Below are positions 1 to 7,849 of a stretch of 41,476 bases of DNA, piece after piece; positions within the stretch are counted from its first letter, which is position 1; every line of letters starts with the position of its first letter. The notes below the pieces were generated by a model that saw only the letters and a list, made by a program, of their open reading frames with translations, was not told the origin of the DNA and searched no databases. The stretch comes from Saprospiraceae bacterium (lineage in GTDB: Bacteria > Bacteroidota > Bacteroidia > Chitinophagales > Saprospiraceae). The translations under genes were made by a program, and so were the position numbers. Location of the stretch: contig JAIYAV010000075.1 of NCBI GenBank assembly GCA_027488855.1, positions 1-41,476 on the forward strand, given 5' to 3'.

Positions 1-57
1 GCTGCGATAAGATGATCAAGCTTAGGGTTGCTTTACGCAGCCAGAAATTCGATCTAA

Positions 58-1083
58 TCACCAATATTTTCAGGAAATCCGCTGCTTAATCCTGCGGAGC
101 GACAATTTGAATTACACCCTTTGGGACCGACTAAACTTTCCATCCTAAATTCAACCTTCATTGGGAATGGATTTGGGACCATCATCAAGCACGACAGAAA
201 CCCATCCCAGCAAGCGGAGGTACATTTGCAAAACAATATTTTCTACGACGAAGCATCCGAACTTTCATCAATGTTTAAAAGCACGCTTCGCCCCAATCTC
301 TCAGGCTTCCGCTCCAACCACAACCTCTTCAGCGTCCCATCCTGCAAAACTTCCTCCGACACCCTCGGCTGTGGCGTAGGCAATATCTTTGGACAATACC
401 CTAAATTTGTCGACAGTAGCTCAGTCTCTGGACTCAAACTAGCCCCCGGCTCCATCGCCATCAATGCCGGGCGTTGGCACCCCGAGCTGCCTGCACTGGA
501 CTTAGCTGGTCAGCCACGGGTGCAAGATTGCAAAGTCGATTTGGGCGCTTACGAAAGCCCCAGCATTCTACCCACTAAAGACAGCTTAAGCGCCAAAGCC
601 CAAATCCGCAGTACTCCCATCAATCAAGCTTTAGGTGAAATTGGCATCCAACAAATCACCGGAGGTTTTCCACCCTATCGATTGTTGTGGGAAAATGGCG
701 ATACGGTGCGCACGCGGCGCAATCTGGCCGCAGGCAGCTACACCCTTACGCTGAGTGACCAGCAGGGTTGTTTCAAAAATTACAGTTTTGTGGTTCCATT
801 TACCACGGGGGTGCGCAACAAGGTAGCTCAAGGCGCAATCAGTTTGGCCCCCAATCCAGTGCCTGCGGGGCAGCCCATCAAACTTTTTTATCAAGACATT
901 GAACCCGGCAACTGGGAGCTACAATTGCTGGATTTGACCGGAAAACAACTGCGGAACAGCCGAATCAATTTGTCAAATCAAGGAGAAATTCCAATTCCAT
1001 TGGATGTGCTCCCCAAAGGGATTTACCTGTTGAACCTATCCAAAGACAGTCATTTTTTCAACCATAAATTCGTAGTTCAGTAG
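58..1083 (+). CDS. C-terminal part of a T9SS-sorted beta-helix surface protein (5' end missing or frameshifted)
   Basis: The open frame runs from just after a stop at 55-57 to the TAG at 1081-1083. It holds the end of a parallel beta-helix 'choice-of-anchor Q' type domain (GSIAINAG, then DLAGQPR and VDLGAYE). A SprB-like module follows (GGFPPYRLLWENGD, AAGSYTLTLSD). The last ~85 residues form a type IX secretion sorting domain (LAPNPVPAGQPIKL, LPKGIYLLNL, ending HKFVVQ). The mature protein would therefore be exported and attached to or released from the outer surface. No signal peptide is present, and the frame has stops at 13-15 and 55-57, so the N-terminal part is either in another frame (a frameshift) or lost. 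The TTG at 121 is the only near-start codon seen, and I do not trust it. The substrate is unknown. Confidence 0.8.
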   Translation, partial: SPIFSGNPLLNPAERQFELHPLGPTKLSILNSTFIGNGFGTIIKHDRNPSQQAEVHLQNNIFYDEASELSSMFKSTLRPNLSGFRSNHNLFSVPSCKTSSDTLGCGVGNIFGQYPKFVDSSSVSGLKLAPGSIAINAGRWHPELPALDLAGQPRVQDCKVDLGAYESPSILPTKDSLSAKAQIRSTPINQALGEIGIQQITGGFPPYRLLWENGDTVRTRRNLAAGSYTLTLSDQQGCFKNYSFVVPFTTGVRNKVAQGAISLAPNPVPAGQPIKLFYQDIEPGNWELQLLDLTGKQLRNSRINLSNQGEIPIPLDVLPKGIYLLNLSKDSHFFNHKFVVQ

Positions 1084-1111
1084 CCGAGCACAGGCTAAAG
1101 GCTAGGAATCA

Positions 1112-1155
1112 AAAAAGCAACTATTTCCTGTTTGGAGATGGTTGCTTTTCTTTTT
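1112..1155. terminator. Bidirectional hairpin terminator between convergent genes
   Basis: AAAAGCAAC at 1113-1121 pairs with GTTGCTTTT at 1141-1149. A T-rich tract follows on the plus strand and an A-rich tract precedes it. It sits between the plus-strand surface-protein gene ending at 1083 and the minus-strand gene ending at 1182. Confidence 0.7.
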
Positions 1156-1181
1156 GATCGGCACTGAAGAGACACCTCAGC

Positions 1182-2015
1182 CTAAACCCGCTTCCCCTCC
1201 AACTGAAAAATCCCCTCCAACTGCCCATACACCGCCGGCAACACCGCCTTAAACTGCTGCGGAAAATGGAAATAATGCACAACCGTAGCGGGCAACAATT
1301 CCACATCGGGCCGATTGATCCATTGTTGGATGGCCTGGGCTGGAAAACCGCTGATTTGGGGAAACGCCAACCAGCGCTGGGGATCATCAACAGGCCAATT
1401 CAGCGCTGGAAAACTGAGCACAAAGGCCCGTGCCCACTCGTGCAGGGCCACATCGTAATACTCACGGGGGCTCATAAAGCCCTTCATCAGGTGCGGGGCT
1501 GAAAAAAGCAAAACCCCATCCTCCTCAAACAACTCCGAGGCGTGAATGTAATGGGAATATTGAGGAGAGTGAAAGGCCTGGGCGAACACCACCACCGTTT
1601 CGAATTTGGGTAGCAAATAGTCCGGCAAATGAAAGGTAAGTGGCACCGCACTGGCCGCTACTGCCACTTTTAAGTCTTCACTTACCGCAGTATCTTCGTC
1701 CGGGCTTTTAAAATCGGTGGCAATTTTGAATAAAGCAACCCGCTGGTGGAACAACTGGCGGTCTTCTTCACTGCGCAGCTGCTGATAAAAAAAACTGTGT
1801 TGCTCAAAAAAAGCCCGCAATTTACCCGGTAGCGTTGGTGGGTTACGCTGGTACCAGTACCAGTCGATTTGGGGCGAAAAGATATACAAAATGACCAAAA
1901 CCACTACGCAGGGTATAACATAGCTTGCATAGGCAGGATCCACCATCAGGGCCAGGTAAAAGCTGATGGCCATAGCAATAAAAAAAGGCAGCGAGAGCAT
2001 TCTACTGAATGGCAT
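1182..2015 (-). CDS. MtfA/M90-like membrane-anchored protein with degenerate HExxH
   Basis: Starting at the ATG at 2015 gives 277 residues. A longer frame to 2090 exists but its first 25 residues do not look like protein. Two hydrophobic segments (about 7-28 and 31-47) are followed by a soluble domain. The part around residues 130-210 resembles the M90 zinc peptidase family of MtfA: a pre-motif segment ending LLFSA, then a helix reading ALHEWARAF. MtfA proteins carry HEFAH or similar; here the second histidine is Arg196, so zinc binding and catalysis are doubtful. The gene follows the SWIM-type gene by only 11 bp and is probably co-transcribed with it. It could be a catalytically dead regulator or a different family with the same fold. 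Family assignment is moderate. Confidence 0.6.
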   Translation of the reverse strand: MPFSRMLSLPFFIAMAISFYLALMVDPAYASYVIPCVVVLVILYIFSPQIDWYWYQRNPPTLPGKLRAFFEQHSFFYQQLRSEEDRQLFHQRVALFKIATDFKSPDEDTAVSEDLKVAVAASAVPLTFHLPDYLLPKFETVVVFAQAFHSPQYSHYIHASELFEEDGVLLFSAPHLMKGFMSPREYYDVALHEWARAFVLSFPALNWPVDDPQRWLAFPQISGFPAQAIQQWINRPDVELLPATVVHYFHFPQQFKAVLPAVYGQLEGIFQLEGKRV

Positions 2016-2026
2016 AGTGTATGGGT

Positions 2027-2950
2027 TTAAAGCTTGGTCACCGCAGATGAGTGGATCAATGAGATGGGGTTTAGTACCTGCCCATCCCATTCGGCAAAAA
2101 AAGCAATCGCTTGTCCACCACTCAAGGCCAGCAGTTTCCAGTTTTTTTCCTCCTGATTGCTCAGCGGAAGAAAGTGGCGCTGCTGATCGATGGCGTAAAA
2201 GCGCTGCTCCTGCAAGATAACGCCAAAATCACTCAGGATAAACGGGCTGAGGGATAAAAAAGGATTTTGACTCAAGGCTTCCGCGTAGTTTTGGGCCAAA
2301 TCGGCCACACTGTTGATACTGCTTAGCTCCGCGAAAGGCTCGGTGGAGAACCCAAACTCGCCCACCACTGCCCGCAGGGGATTGATGCCCGGGAAAAAAT
2401 ACAGGTCCGCTTCAAAAGCCGCACCGATGATCCATTCTTGTTCAAAGGGAGCGTCTCGAAAGGCAAAATCCAATACCAGAGCAGGTTTTTGTATCTTTTC
2501 AGCCACGAACCAGGTTCGCCGCCAACGCAAATCTTCCTCTACGCCAAAATTTTGCCCCAAAACCAGCCAACGATCATGTACTGCCGTTTGTTGGAGCAAC
2601 TCCGCCTTCCGAATCGTCCGCCCACCGTACAGCAAGAGCTCTTCCTGCATGGCCGAGGGCAAGGTTTCCAATTTTTCAAAAGCTTGAGCGAAGAGGTAAA
2701 AATCGGCGAGTTCGTGGAAAAAAAAATCGGGCCATTGGGGATCATTGCGGCGCTCGCGCAGGATGCGGATGCGGCGGGAAATGGCACCCAGTTTGGCATC
2801 GGTCATGCGGGCAGCGATACTGTCCCAGGTGGAATGGGGTTGGCTTTGGAGGTGCCCAAATCCCTGGCGAACCGCATCCAATACCCAGAGCTGGAGCTCT
2901 TTGGCTCCGAGGGACATGGATTCGATGCGTTTATCCAGGGGTGATTTCAT
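2027..2950 (-). CDS. SWIM zinc-finger protein, C-terminal part only
   Basis: A 307-residue protein. The segment around residues 15-65 (AKELQLWVLDAVRQGFG, then STWDSIAARMTDAKLGAISRRIR) matches what I know of the region after the zinc finger in bacterial SWIM-domain proteins. The CxCxnCxH finger itself is absent. The frame upstream of the ATG at 2950 stays open for only 48 bases, to a stop at 2999-3001. It then meets the palindromic repeat at 2965-3033 and the end of rnc. The gene therefore looks like a 5'-truncated copy, or a finger-less variant starting at 2950. The last ~150 residues are less recognisable. It lies 11 bp upstream of the MtfA-like gene. Function unknown. Confidence 0.6.
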   Translation of the reverse strand: MKSPLDKRIESMSLGAKELQLWVLDAVRQGFGHLQSQPHSTWDSIAARMTDAKLGAISRRIRILRERRNDPQWPDFFFHELADFYLFAQAFEKLETLPSAMQEELLLYGGRTIRKAELLQQTAVHDRWLVLGQNFGVEEDLRWRRTWFVAEKIQKPALVLDFAFRDAPFEQEWIIGAAFEADLYFFPGINPLRAVVGEFGFSTEPFAELSSINSVADLAQNYAEALSQNPFLSLSPFILSDFGVILQEQRFYAIDQQRHFLPLSNQEEKNWKLLALSGGQAIAFFAEWDGQVLNPISLIHSSAVTKL

Positions 2951-2964
2951 GGGTATGGGAATAT

Positions 2965-3033
2965 TTCGTAGGGGCGACCCTTGCGGTCGCCAAATCCCTC
3001 ATAAAGGGCGACCGCAAGGGTCGCCCCTACGAA
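2965..3033. repeat. 27-bp-arm palindromic REP-like element
   Basis: Left arm 2965-2991 and right arm 3007-3033 are perfect reverse complements with a 15-base loop. The arm includes GGGGCGACCCTTGCGGTCGCC. Intergenic palindromes with this core are common in unrelated bacterial genomes (memory, not searched). It directly follows the 3' end of rnc and precedes the truncated SWIM gene, so it may serve as the rnc terminator. A short AATC tandem follows at 3032-3047. Confidence 0.85.
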
Positions 3034-3041
3034 TCAATCAA

Positions 3042-3788
3042 TCAATCTTCATCCTCTTCCTCAATCAGGATGCCCAGCGCGATCATGGCTTTTTCCGAAG
3101 CCATTTGTTCGGCGCTTTTTTTGTTGAAATCGTCGGCAACGGCAACCCGTTTGTTGTTGATCATGACGGCCACTTTGAAGCGATCGCGTTTTTCAAATTT
3201 ATACCGGGCGAGGAGTTTGTAGGTTACACTTTTGCCACTTTTTTGGCACCATTCAAGGAGTTGGCTCTTGTAGTTGTCGTCGAGGCGCTCCAGTTCGTGG
3301 ATGTTCACGTACCTGCGCAGCATTTGGTTGATCACGAAGGTTTTGGTTGGGCCGTAGCCTCGGTCGAGGTAAACTGCACCCACCAGTGCCTCCACTGCGT
3401 TGCCGAGCATCGAGCGGCTCAGGCGGGTGGTGTTGTACTCTGCAAGTAGAAGCTCCAGCTCCATTTTGTCACCAATGCGGTTGAGCGATTTGCGCTTCAC
3501 CAATTTGGAGCGCATTTTGGTGAGAAAACCTTCGTTGCTGTCCGGGTATTTTTTGAAGAGGTATTCGGCCACGATGGTGCCCAAAACCGCGTCGCCGAGG
3601 TATTCCAGGCGCTCGTTGTTTTGCATCGGAAAAGCTTTGTCGCCCGAGTTGCTGGTCGATTTGTGCGAGAAGGCCAACTTAAAAATACCCAAATTCGCTG
3701 GCGTGTAACCCAAGAGTGGCTTGAGTTTACGGGCGAATTCTTTATCCGAAGACAGGTAATAGTTATAAAATTTGAATAAAAGACGCAA
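3042..3788 (-). CDS. rnc: Ribonuclease III
   Basis: A 248-residue endonuclease that cleaves double-stranded RNA in rRNA and mRNA processing. The family signature NERLEYLGDAV is at residues 58-68 and supplies the metal-binding acidic residues. A second catalytic helix follows (GNAVEALVGAVYLDRG, about 128-143). A C-terminal double-stranded RNA binding domain covers about 165-240 (KSQLLEWCQK ... KKSAEQMASEKAM). The length is normal for the family and the tail is acidic (EEEDED). It is third in the minus-strand order acpP-fabF-rnc, a common Bacteroidota arrangement, but it is separated from fabF by 316 bp containing three hairpins, so it may have its own promoter. Confidence 0.95.
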   Translation of the reverse strand: MRLLFKFYNYYLSSDKEFARKLKPLLGYTPANLGIFKLAFSHKSTSNSGDKAFPMQNNERLEYLGDAVLGTIVAEYLFKKYPDSNEGFLTKMRSKLVKRKSLNRIGDKMELELLLAEYNTTRLSRSMLGNAVEALVGAVYLDRGYGPTKTFVINQMLRRYVNIHELERLDDNYKSQLLEWCQKSGKSVTYKLLARYKFEKRDRFKVAVMINNKRVAVADDFNKKSAEQMASEKAMIALGILIEEEDED

Positions 3789-4104
3789 GGCCGTTTAGTT
3801 ATGAGTGTAAACAATGTCGCCCTGCAAAAAACGGGGCTGAGCGCCATTTTTTGCAGGGTGATGACTATGAATAAGTACAGAAACGGCCTGTAAGTATTGA
3901 ATGGAAAAGAAGGAAACTACTGAAAGTGAAAAATGAAAAACGAAAAGTGAATAATTTTTCGCTTTTCGTTTTTCATTTTTTACTTTTTGTTCAAACGGAA
4001 TCGAAACTCAGCCATTTTATCAAGTACAAAATGGCTGAGTTTGAGCGCATATCGCTAGGGCATGAGTAGTTTTTCTTCCTTTCACCCAACAAAATATTAC
4101 AGTC
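3789..4104. other. fabF-rnc spacer containing three inverted repeats
   Basis: No gene is seen in these 316 bases. There are three separate hairpins: CCCTGCAAAAAA 3820-3831 with 3847-3858; an A/T-rich arm at about 3924-3948 with about 3961-3987 (core GAAAAACGAAAAG, almost perfect); and the 15-bp stem at 4004-4042 listed separately. On the transcribed minus strand none is followed by a long T-run. Confidence 0.6.
4004..4042 (-). terminator. 15-bp perfect stem-loop downstream of fabF
   Basis: AAACTCAGCCATTTT at 4004-4018 pairs perfectly with 4028-4042, with a 9-base loop. It lies about 60 bp past the fabF stop. The T-run expected after a classic terminator is weak, so it may be an mRNA 3' stabiliser or processing site instead. 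A substrate for the RNase III encoded next is an untested possibility. Confidence 0.5.
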
Positions 4105-5358
4105 CTATTCTGTGAACTGCTTGAATATCAAAGATGAATTATGGCCACCAAAGCCAAATGTATTGCTAAGTACCGCCCGCACTTTGCGTTCCTGAGCCTG
4201 GTTAAAGGTCAGATTCAGACGGCTATCGATTTCAGGATCGTCGGTAAAATGGTTGATCGTTGGTGGAATAAATTGACCGCGCAGGGCCAAAATTCCAGCG
4301 ATGGCCTCAATGGCCCCGGCAGCACCCAACAAGTGGCCAGTCATGGATTTGGTCGAACTGATGTTGAGCTGATAAGCGTGTTCGCCAAATACCCTCTGGA
4401 TGGCCTTGGTTTCGGCAATGTCACCCAATGGCGTTGAAGTACCGTGTACGTTGACATAGTCAATTTCATCGGCATTCATCTTGGCGTCGGCGAGTGCCAT
4501 AAGCATTACGTTGTAAGCGCCCAAACCCTCAGGATGGGGTGCAGTAATGTGATAGGCGTCGGCGGTTGCACCTGCTCCTACGATTTCTGCGTATATTTTA
4601 GCACCACGTTTTTTGGCGTGCTCGTATTCTTCAAGGATCAATGCGCCTCCACCTTCTCCGAGTACAAAGCCATCGCGGTCTTTGTCGAAGGGGCGAGAAG
4701 CCGTTTTGCAGTCGTCGTTGCGGGTCGACATGGCTTTCATGGCGTTGAAACCACCAATTCCTGCTTTGGTTACCGCAGCTTCTGATCCACCGGTTACAAT
4801 CAAGTCATTGCGCCCCAGACGAATGTAGTCGAAGGCGTTCATGATGGCGTGAGTGGCTGATGCACAAGCCGATACGGTAGCATAGTTGATGCCCCGAAAA
4901 CCATACTTGATGGAAATATGCCCCGCCGCGATGTCCGCAATCATCTTCGGAATCATGAAAGGATTGTAGCGTGGAATACCGTTGCCAGAAGTGAAGGTTT
5001 CAATTTCTTCTTCCAAAGAACGCAAACCACCAATTCCCGAGCCCCAAATGACACCCACACGGTCTCGATCCAACTGCTCCAATTGGGTAGTCAAACCAGA
5101 ATCCTGCATGGCTTCTTCGGCGGTAACGAGGGCGAACTGGGTAAAGCGATCGAGGCGGCGCACCTCTTTTTTGTCAATCGCAACTTCAGGATTGAAGTTT
5201 TTGACTTCACAAGCGAAATGAGTTTTGAACTCCGTTGGATCAAACAAGGTGATCCGATCGGCACCACTCACTCCGTTCTGTAAACCTTCCTGGTAAGCCA
5301 GTAGGGTATTGCCAATAGGGGTAGCTGCGCCCAAACCGGTAACAACAACTCTTCTCAT
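4105..5358 (-). CDS. fabF: 3-oxoacyl-ACP synthase II
   Basis: A 417-residue condensing enzyme that elongates acyl-ACP with malonyl-ACP in fatty acid synthesis. The catalytic cysteine is C165 in TVSACASATHA. The two histidines of the Cys-His-His triad are in NVHGTSTPLGD and SMTGHLLGAAG. The N-terminus RRVVVTGLGAATPIG and the glycine-rich end NTFGFGGHN are typical. Length is normal. It lies 90 bp downstream of acpP, with a strong hairpin between them that may reduce fabF expression relative to the carrier protein. Confidence 0.97.
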   Translation of the reverse strand: MRRVVVTGLGAATPIGNTLLAYQEGLQNGVSGADRITLFDPTEFKTHFACEVKNFNPEVAIDKKEVRRLDRFTQFALVTAEEAMQDSGLTTQLEQLDRDRVGVIWGSGIGGLRSLEEEIETFTSGNGIPRYNPFMIPKMIADIAAGHISIKYGFRGINYATVSACASATHAIMNAFDYIRLGRNDLIVTGGSEAAVTKAGIGGFNAMKAMSTRNDDCKTASRPFDKDRDGFVLGEGGGALILEEYEHAKKRGAKIYAEIVGAGATADAYHITAPHPEGLGAYNVMLMALADAKMNADEIDYVNVHGTSTPLGDIAETKAIQRVFGEHAYQLNISSTKSMTGHLLGAAGAIEAIAGILALRGQFIPPTINHFTDDPEIDSRLNLTFNQAQERKVRAVLSNTFGFGGHNSSLIFKQFTE

Positions 5359-5396
5359 ATAGAGTATTGATTAGCAGAAACAAGAGTATGCTTATG

Positions 5397-5434
5397 AAAA
5401 AATCCACAGGATAAAATTAACCTGTGGATTTTTT
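5397..5434 (-). terminator. Terminator or attenuator between acpP and fabF
   Basis: AAAAAATCCACAGG (5397-5410) and CCTGTGGATTTTTT (5421-5434) form a perfect 14-bp stem with a 10-base loop. Read on the minus strand it ends in a run of T. It is 15 bp past the acpP stop, so most transcripts would end after acpP, with read-through into fabF. Confidence 0.8.
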
Positions 5435-5448
5435 CCCGAACCCGAATG

Positions 5449-5685
5449 TTACTTCGCGTTGGCCTCAAGGTAGGTAATTGCATCACCCACCGTTTTAATG
5501 TTTTCCGCTTCTGCGTCCGGGATGGAGATATCGAATTGTTTCTCGAATTCCATGATCAGCTCAACGGTGTCCAGAGAGTCCGCACCCAAATCGGTTGTGA
5601 AGCTCGCTTCTGGGGTAACTTCTGAAACCGTAATTCCCAGCTTCTCAACGATGATTGTGGTTACTTTTTCTGCAATGCTTGACAT
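5449..5685 (-). CDS. acpP: Acyl carrier protein
   Basis: A 78-residue acidic carrier of growing acyl chains. Ser37 in [15 protein letters not shown] is the site for the 4'-phosphopantetheine arm. Size and charge are typical for the fatty-acid ACP, and the adjacent fabF supports that role over a polyketide role. A promoter-like sequence lies 35-66 bp upstream of the ATG. Confidence 0.97.
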   Translation of the reverse strand: MSSIAEKVTTIIVEKLGITVSEVTPEASFTTDLGADSLDTVELIMEFEKQFDISIPDAEAENIKTVGDAITYLEANAK

Positions 5686-5719
5686 GTTAGAAAGCTTTAT
5701 TGATTTAAAAATGCACCCG

Positions 5720-5751
5720 CAAAGTAACGTAGAACTATATTGATAAACAAA
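5720..5751 (-). promoter_or_regulatory. Bacteroidota-type promoter of acpP
   Basis: On the minus strand TTACTTTG (rc of 5720-5727) matches the TAnnTTTG -7 element at 7 of 8 consensus-compatible positions. TTTG (rc of 5748-5751) lies 20 bases upstream as a -33 element. The spacing and distance to the start fit a sigma-ABfr promoter. Confidence 0.55.
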
Positions 5752-5957
5752 GTTTTTCAGGTAATTTTTTAAATACCTATCCTACGCATTGCGGCTAATG
5801 CCTCAGTTCAAAAGCTTGATTTTGTTGAATTCAGCCGAACTCTTGCACAATCCAAGCCAATTCCCCACCTTTGTTGAGCGATAAGCTTAGGGTCAAAAGT
5901 TCGAATTTATTCAAGCTTTGCACCTTTGGACTGCATCACCTTCTTAAAGTAACAGCT

Positions 5958-6707
5958 ATGCGCTCCTTATTCATCACCTTGTTTTTTTGTGGCTCAGTGG
6001 GCATAATGATGGCCCAAGGCTCGGCATTTGGCATCAAAGGTGGCATCACCGCCAGCCGCCAACGTTGGGACAATAATTTCGATCGAGACATGTTGCTGCG
6101 CTACCACGGCATCGTTTTTATTGAGTCGCTGGCTGAAGATACCCGCTTTTCCCTGTTCGCCCAGGCGGGGTACCACATCAAGGGTAGCGCCATTCGTACC
6201 CCTCGCAGTGCAGTGACGGGTTCGGGGGGCACTATTTTTACGGTTCCTGCGCAACAAATTTCCTTTGAATACCGTAATGCTTCTTTGACAGTAGGAGCCA
6301 AACAAAATCTGGATCTGGATTTGGGGGATAACAAATTGTACTACCTCTTTGGTCTGCGGGGTGAATACACCATTAATACCTTACTCGGGCCACGAATTCC
6401 CAACGAGTACGATATTTTTACGATCTATTACCCGCTTCCTGAGTTTGTGCGCAAAATCAATTATGGCATCACTGTCGGTGGCGGGATTCACATTCCTTTT
6501 GATGATCTAGTTGGTGTATTGGTTGAATTTACGGTCAACCCCGACTTCTCCTACCAGTACGATCAGCCACCATTGGAGAACATCATCAACCCAAACCCCT
6601 GGGCGCCCCGGGGCAACATCACCTTACCCCAACGCAGAAGTACCAACCTGGCCTTTGAGCTTTCCTTGGGTTTTCGCTTTTTGCGCAAGGTAATATATGT
6701 TGACTAA
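5958..6707 (+). CDS. Outer-membrane beta-barrel protein, porin-like
   Basis: With the ATG at 5958 the protein has 249 residues and begins with a clear signal peptide (MRSLFITLFFCGSVGIMMAQG). The earlier in-frame ATG at 5871 would bury this signal and is rejected. The rest has alternating hydrophobic strands and ends in a barrel-like C-terminus (AFELSLGFRFLRKVIYVD). FGIKGGITASRQRW after the signal is typical of PorT-like/OMP_b-brl proteins in Bacteroidota. The substrate is unknown. It lies 80 bp before lptB on the same strand; a small hairpin (GGTTCCA 6741-6747 with 6755-6761) separates them. Confidence 0.8.
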   Translation: MRSLFITLFFCGSVGIMMAQGSAFGIKGGITASRQRWDNNFDRDMLLRYHGIVFIESLAEDTRFSLFAQAGYHIKGSAIRTPRSAVTGSGGTIFTVPAQQISFEYRNASLTVGAKQNLDLDLGDNKLYYLFGLRGEYTINTLLGPRIPNEYDIFTIYYPLPEFVRKINYGITVGGGIHIPFDDLVGVLVEFTVNPDFSYQYDQPPLENIINPNPWAPRGNITLPQRRSTNLAFELSLGFRFLRKVIYVD

Positions 6708-6787
6708 GCACAAATCACTCCCTTGAGGGGTCTTAAAAGTGGTTCCAGGATTTTTGGAACCTTGAACTTTGGAACTATAACTAAGGC

Positions 6788-7534
6788 ATGATTCTTCGCA
6801 GCGATAACCTCATTAAAGTATACGGTCGACGCCATGTGGTCAAGGGTGTTTCGATCAATGTCAATCAGGGCGAAATTGTGGGACTGCTGGGGCCAAATGG
6901 TGCTGGCAAAACCACAACGTTCTACATGGTGGTTGGTTTTATCCAGCCCAACGAAGGCAAGGTGTACCTCAACGACGAGGAGATCACCAACTTGCCCATG
7001 TACAAACGGGCCCAAAAAGGGATTGGATATTTGCCACAGGAGCCATCGGTTTTCCGCAAACTTACGGTCGAAGACAATGTCAAAGCCGTATTGGAAATGA
7101 CCAAGCTCTCCAGAGCTGAGCAAAAAGACAAGCTGGAAGTGTTAATCGACGAGTTCAACCTGCACAAGGTGCGCAAAAGCCGGGGGGATACCCTTTCGGG
7201 TGGTGAGCGTCGCCGGACTGAAATTGCCCGGGCCTTGGCTACCGATCCAACTTTCATTTTGCTGGACGAACCTTTCGCGGGGATCGACCCCATAGCGGTG
7301 GAAGACATCCAATACATTGTGGCCAAACTCAAAACCAAAAACATCGGCATCCTGATCACCGATCACAACGTGCAGGAAACCCTCTCGATTACCGATCGGG
7401 CCTACCTGATGTTTGAAGGCAACATCCTCAAGGCAGGCACCGCCGAGGAGTTGGCCGCCGATGAAATGGTGCGCAAGGTGTATCTGGGGCAGAACTTTGA
7501 ATTGCGGCGGAAGGTGATCGATTTGTCGAGGTAA
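6788..7534 (+). CDS. lptB: LPS export ABC transporter ATP-binding protein
   Basis: A 248-residue cytoplasmic ATPase that powers lipopolysaccharide extraction by LptF/LptG. The Walker A motif GPNGAGKTT is at 35-43, the ABC signature LSGGERRR at 136-143, Walker B FILLDEP at 156-162, and the switch histidine is in LITDHNVQE. The LptB-specific stretch [13 protein letters not shown] follows Walker B. Its partner permease of the LptF/G family is about 20 kb away at 27082-28179, so the system is split, which is common in this phylum. Confidence 0.93.
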   Translation: MILRSDNLIKVYGRRHVVKGVSINVNQGEIVGLLGPNGAGKTTTFYMVVGFIQPNEGKVYLNDEEITNLPMYKRAQKGIGYLPQEPSVFRKLTVEDNVKAVLEMTKLSRAEQKDKLEVLIDEFNLHKVRKSRGDTLSGGERRRTEIARALATDPTFILLDEPFAGIDPIAVEDIQYIVAKLKTKNIGILITDHNVQETLSITDRAYLMFEGNILKAGTAEELAADEMVRKVYLGQNFELRRKVIDLSR

Positions 7535-7573
7535 GGTGTTTGATTGGTTAATGTGCTGATAGTATAAAAAGGT

Positions 7574-7849
7574 ATGGATAAAAAAGGCTTAATACCCGTT
7601 TTTGCGCTCTTGCTTTTGAGCATTGGGGCGTTTTCCTGTGGGGAAAAACCGCCCCTGCGATTAACGACTACCCAACGGGATCAAGTGGATACTTTGTACC
7701 TACGCGCCGTCAACCAGGGAGGTTTATCGGCTGAAATGGATAGTTTATGTTCCAGTACACAGGCCGCAAAAGTCCAGCACTTGGTGGATTCTATGCTACT
7801 CGTACGCCGAAAGGAAGAGGAAGATTTAAGAAAAAGGTATTCAAGATGA
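7574..7849 (+). CDS. Small hypothetical lipoprotein
   Basis: A 91-residue protein with a lipoprotein signal (FALLLLSIGAFSCGEK, lipobox Cys22) and a short charged, probably helical remainder ending in RRKEEEDLRKRYSR. No family recognised. Its TGA stop (7847-7849) overlaps the ATG at 7846 of the next gene by the ATGA arrangement, so the two are probably translationally coupled and may work together at the outer membrane. Confidence 0.65.
   Translation: MDKKGLIPVFALLLLSIGAFSCGEKPPLRLTTTQRDQVDTLYLRAVNQGGLSAEMDSLCSSTQAAKVQHLVDSMLLVRRKEEEDLRKRYSR

Noticed and set aside
2438-2944. A 168-codon plus-strand frame opposite the SWIM-type gene
   Set aside because: It is the reverse-frame shadow of the minus-strand gene, whose composition and motifs are protein-like.
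2745-3449. A 234-codon plus-strand frame spanning the palindrome
   Set aside because: It crosses repeat DNA and antisense rnc, giving the well-known spurious repeat-derived peptide (GRPQGSPLR).
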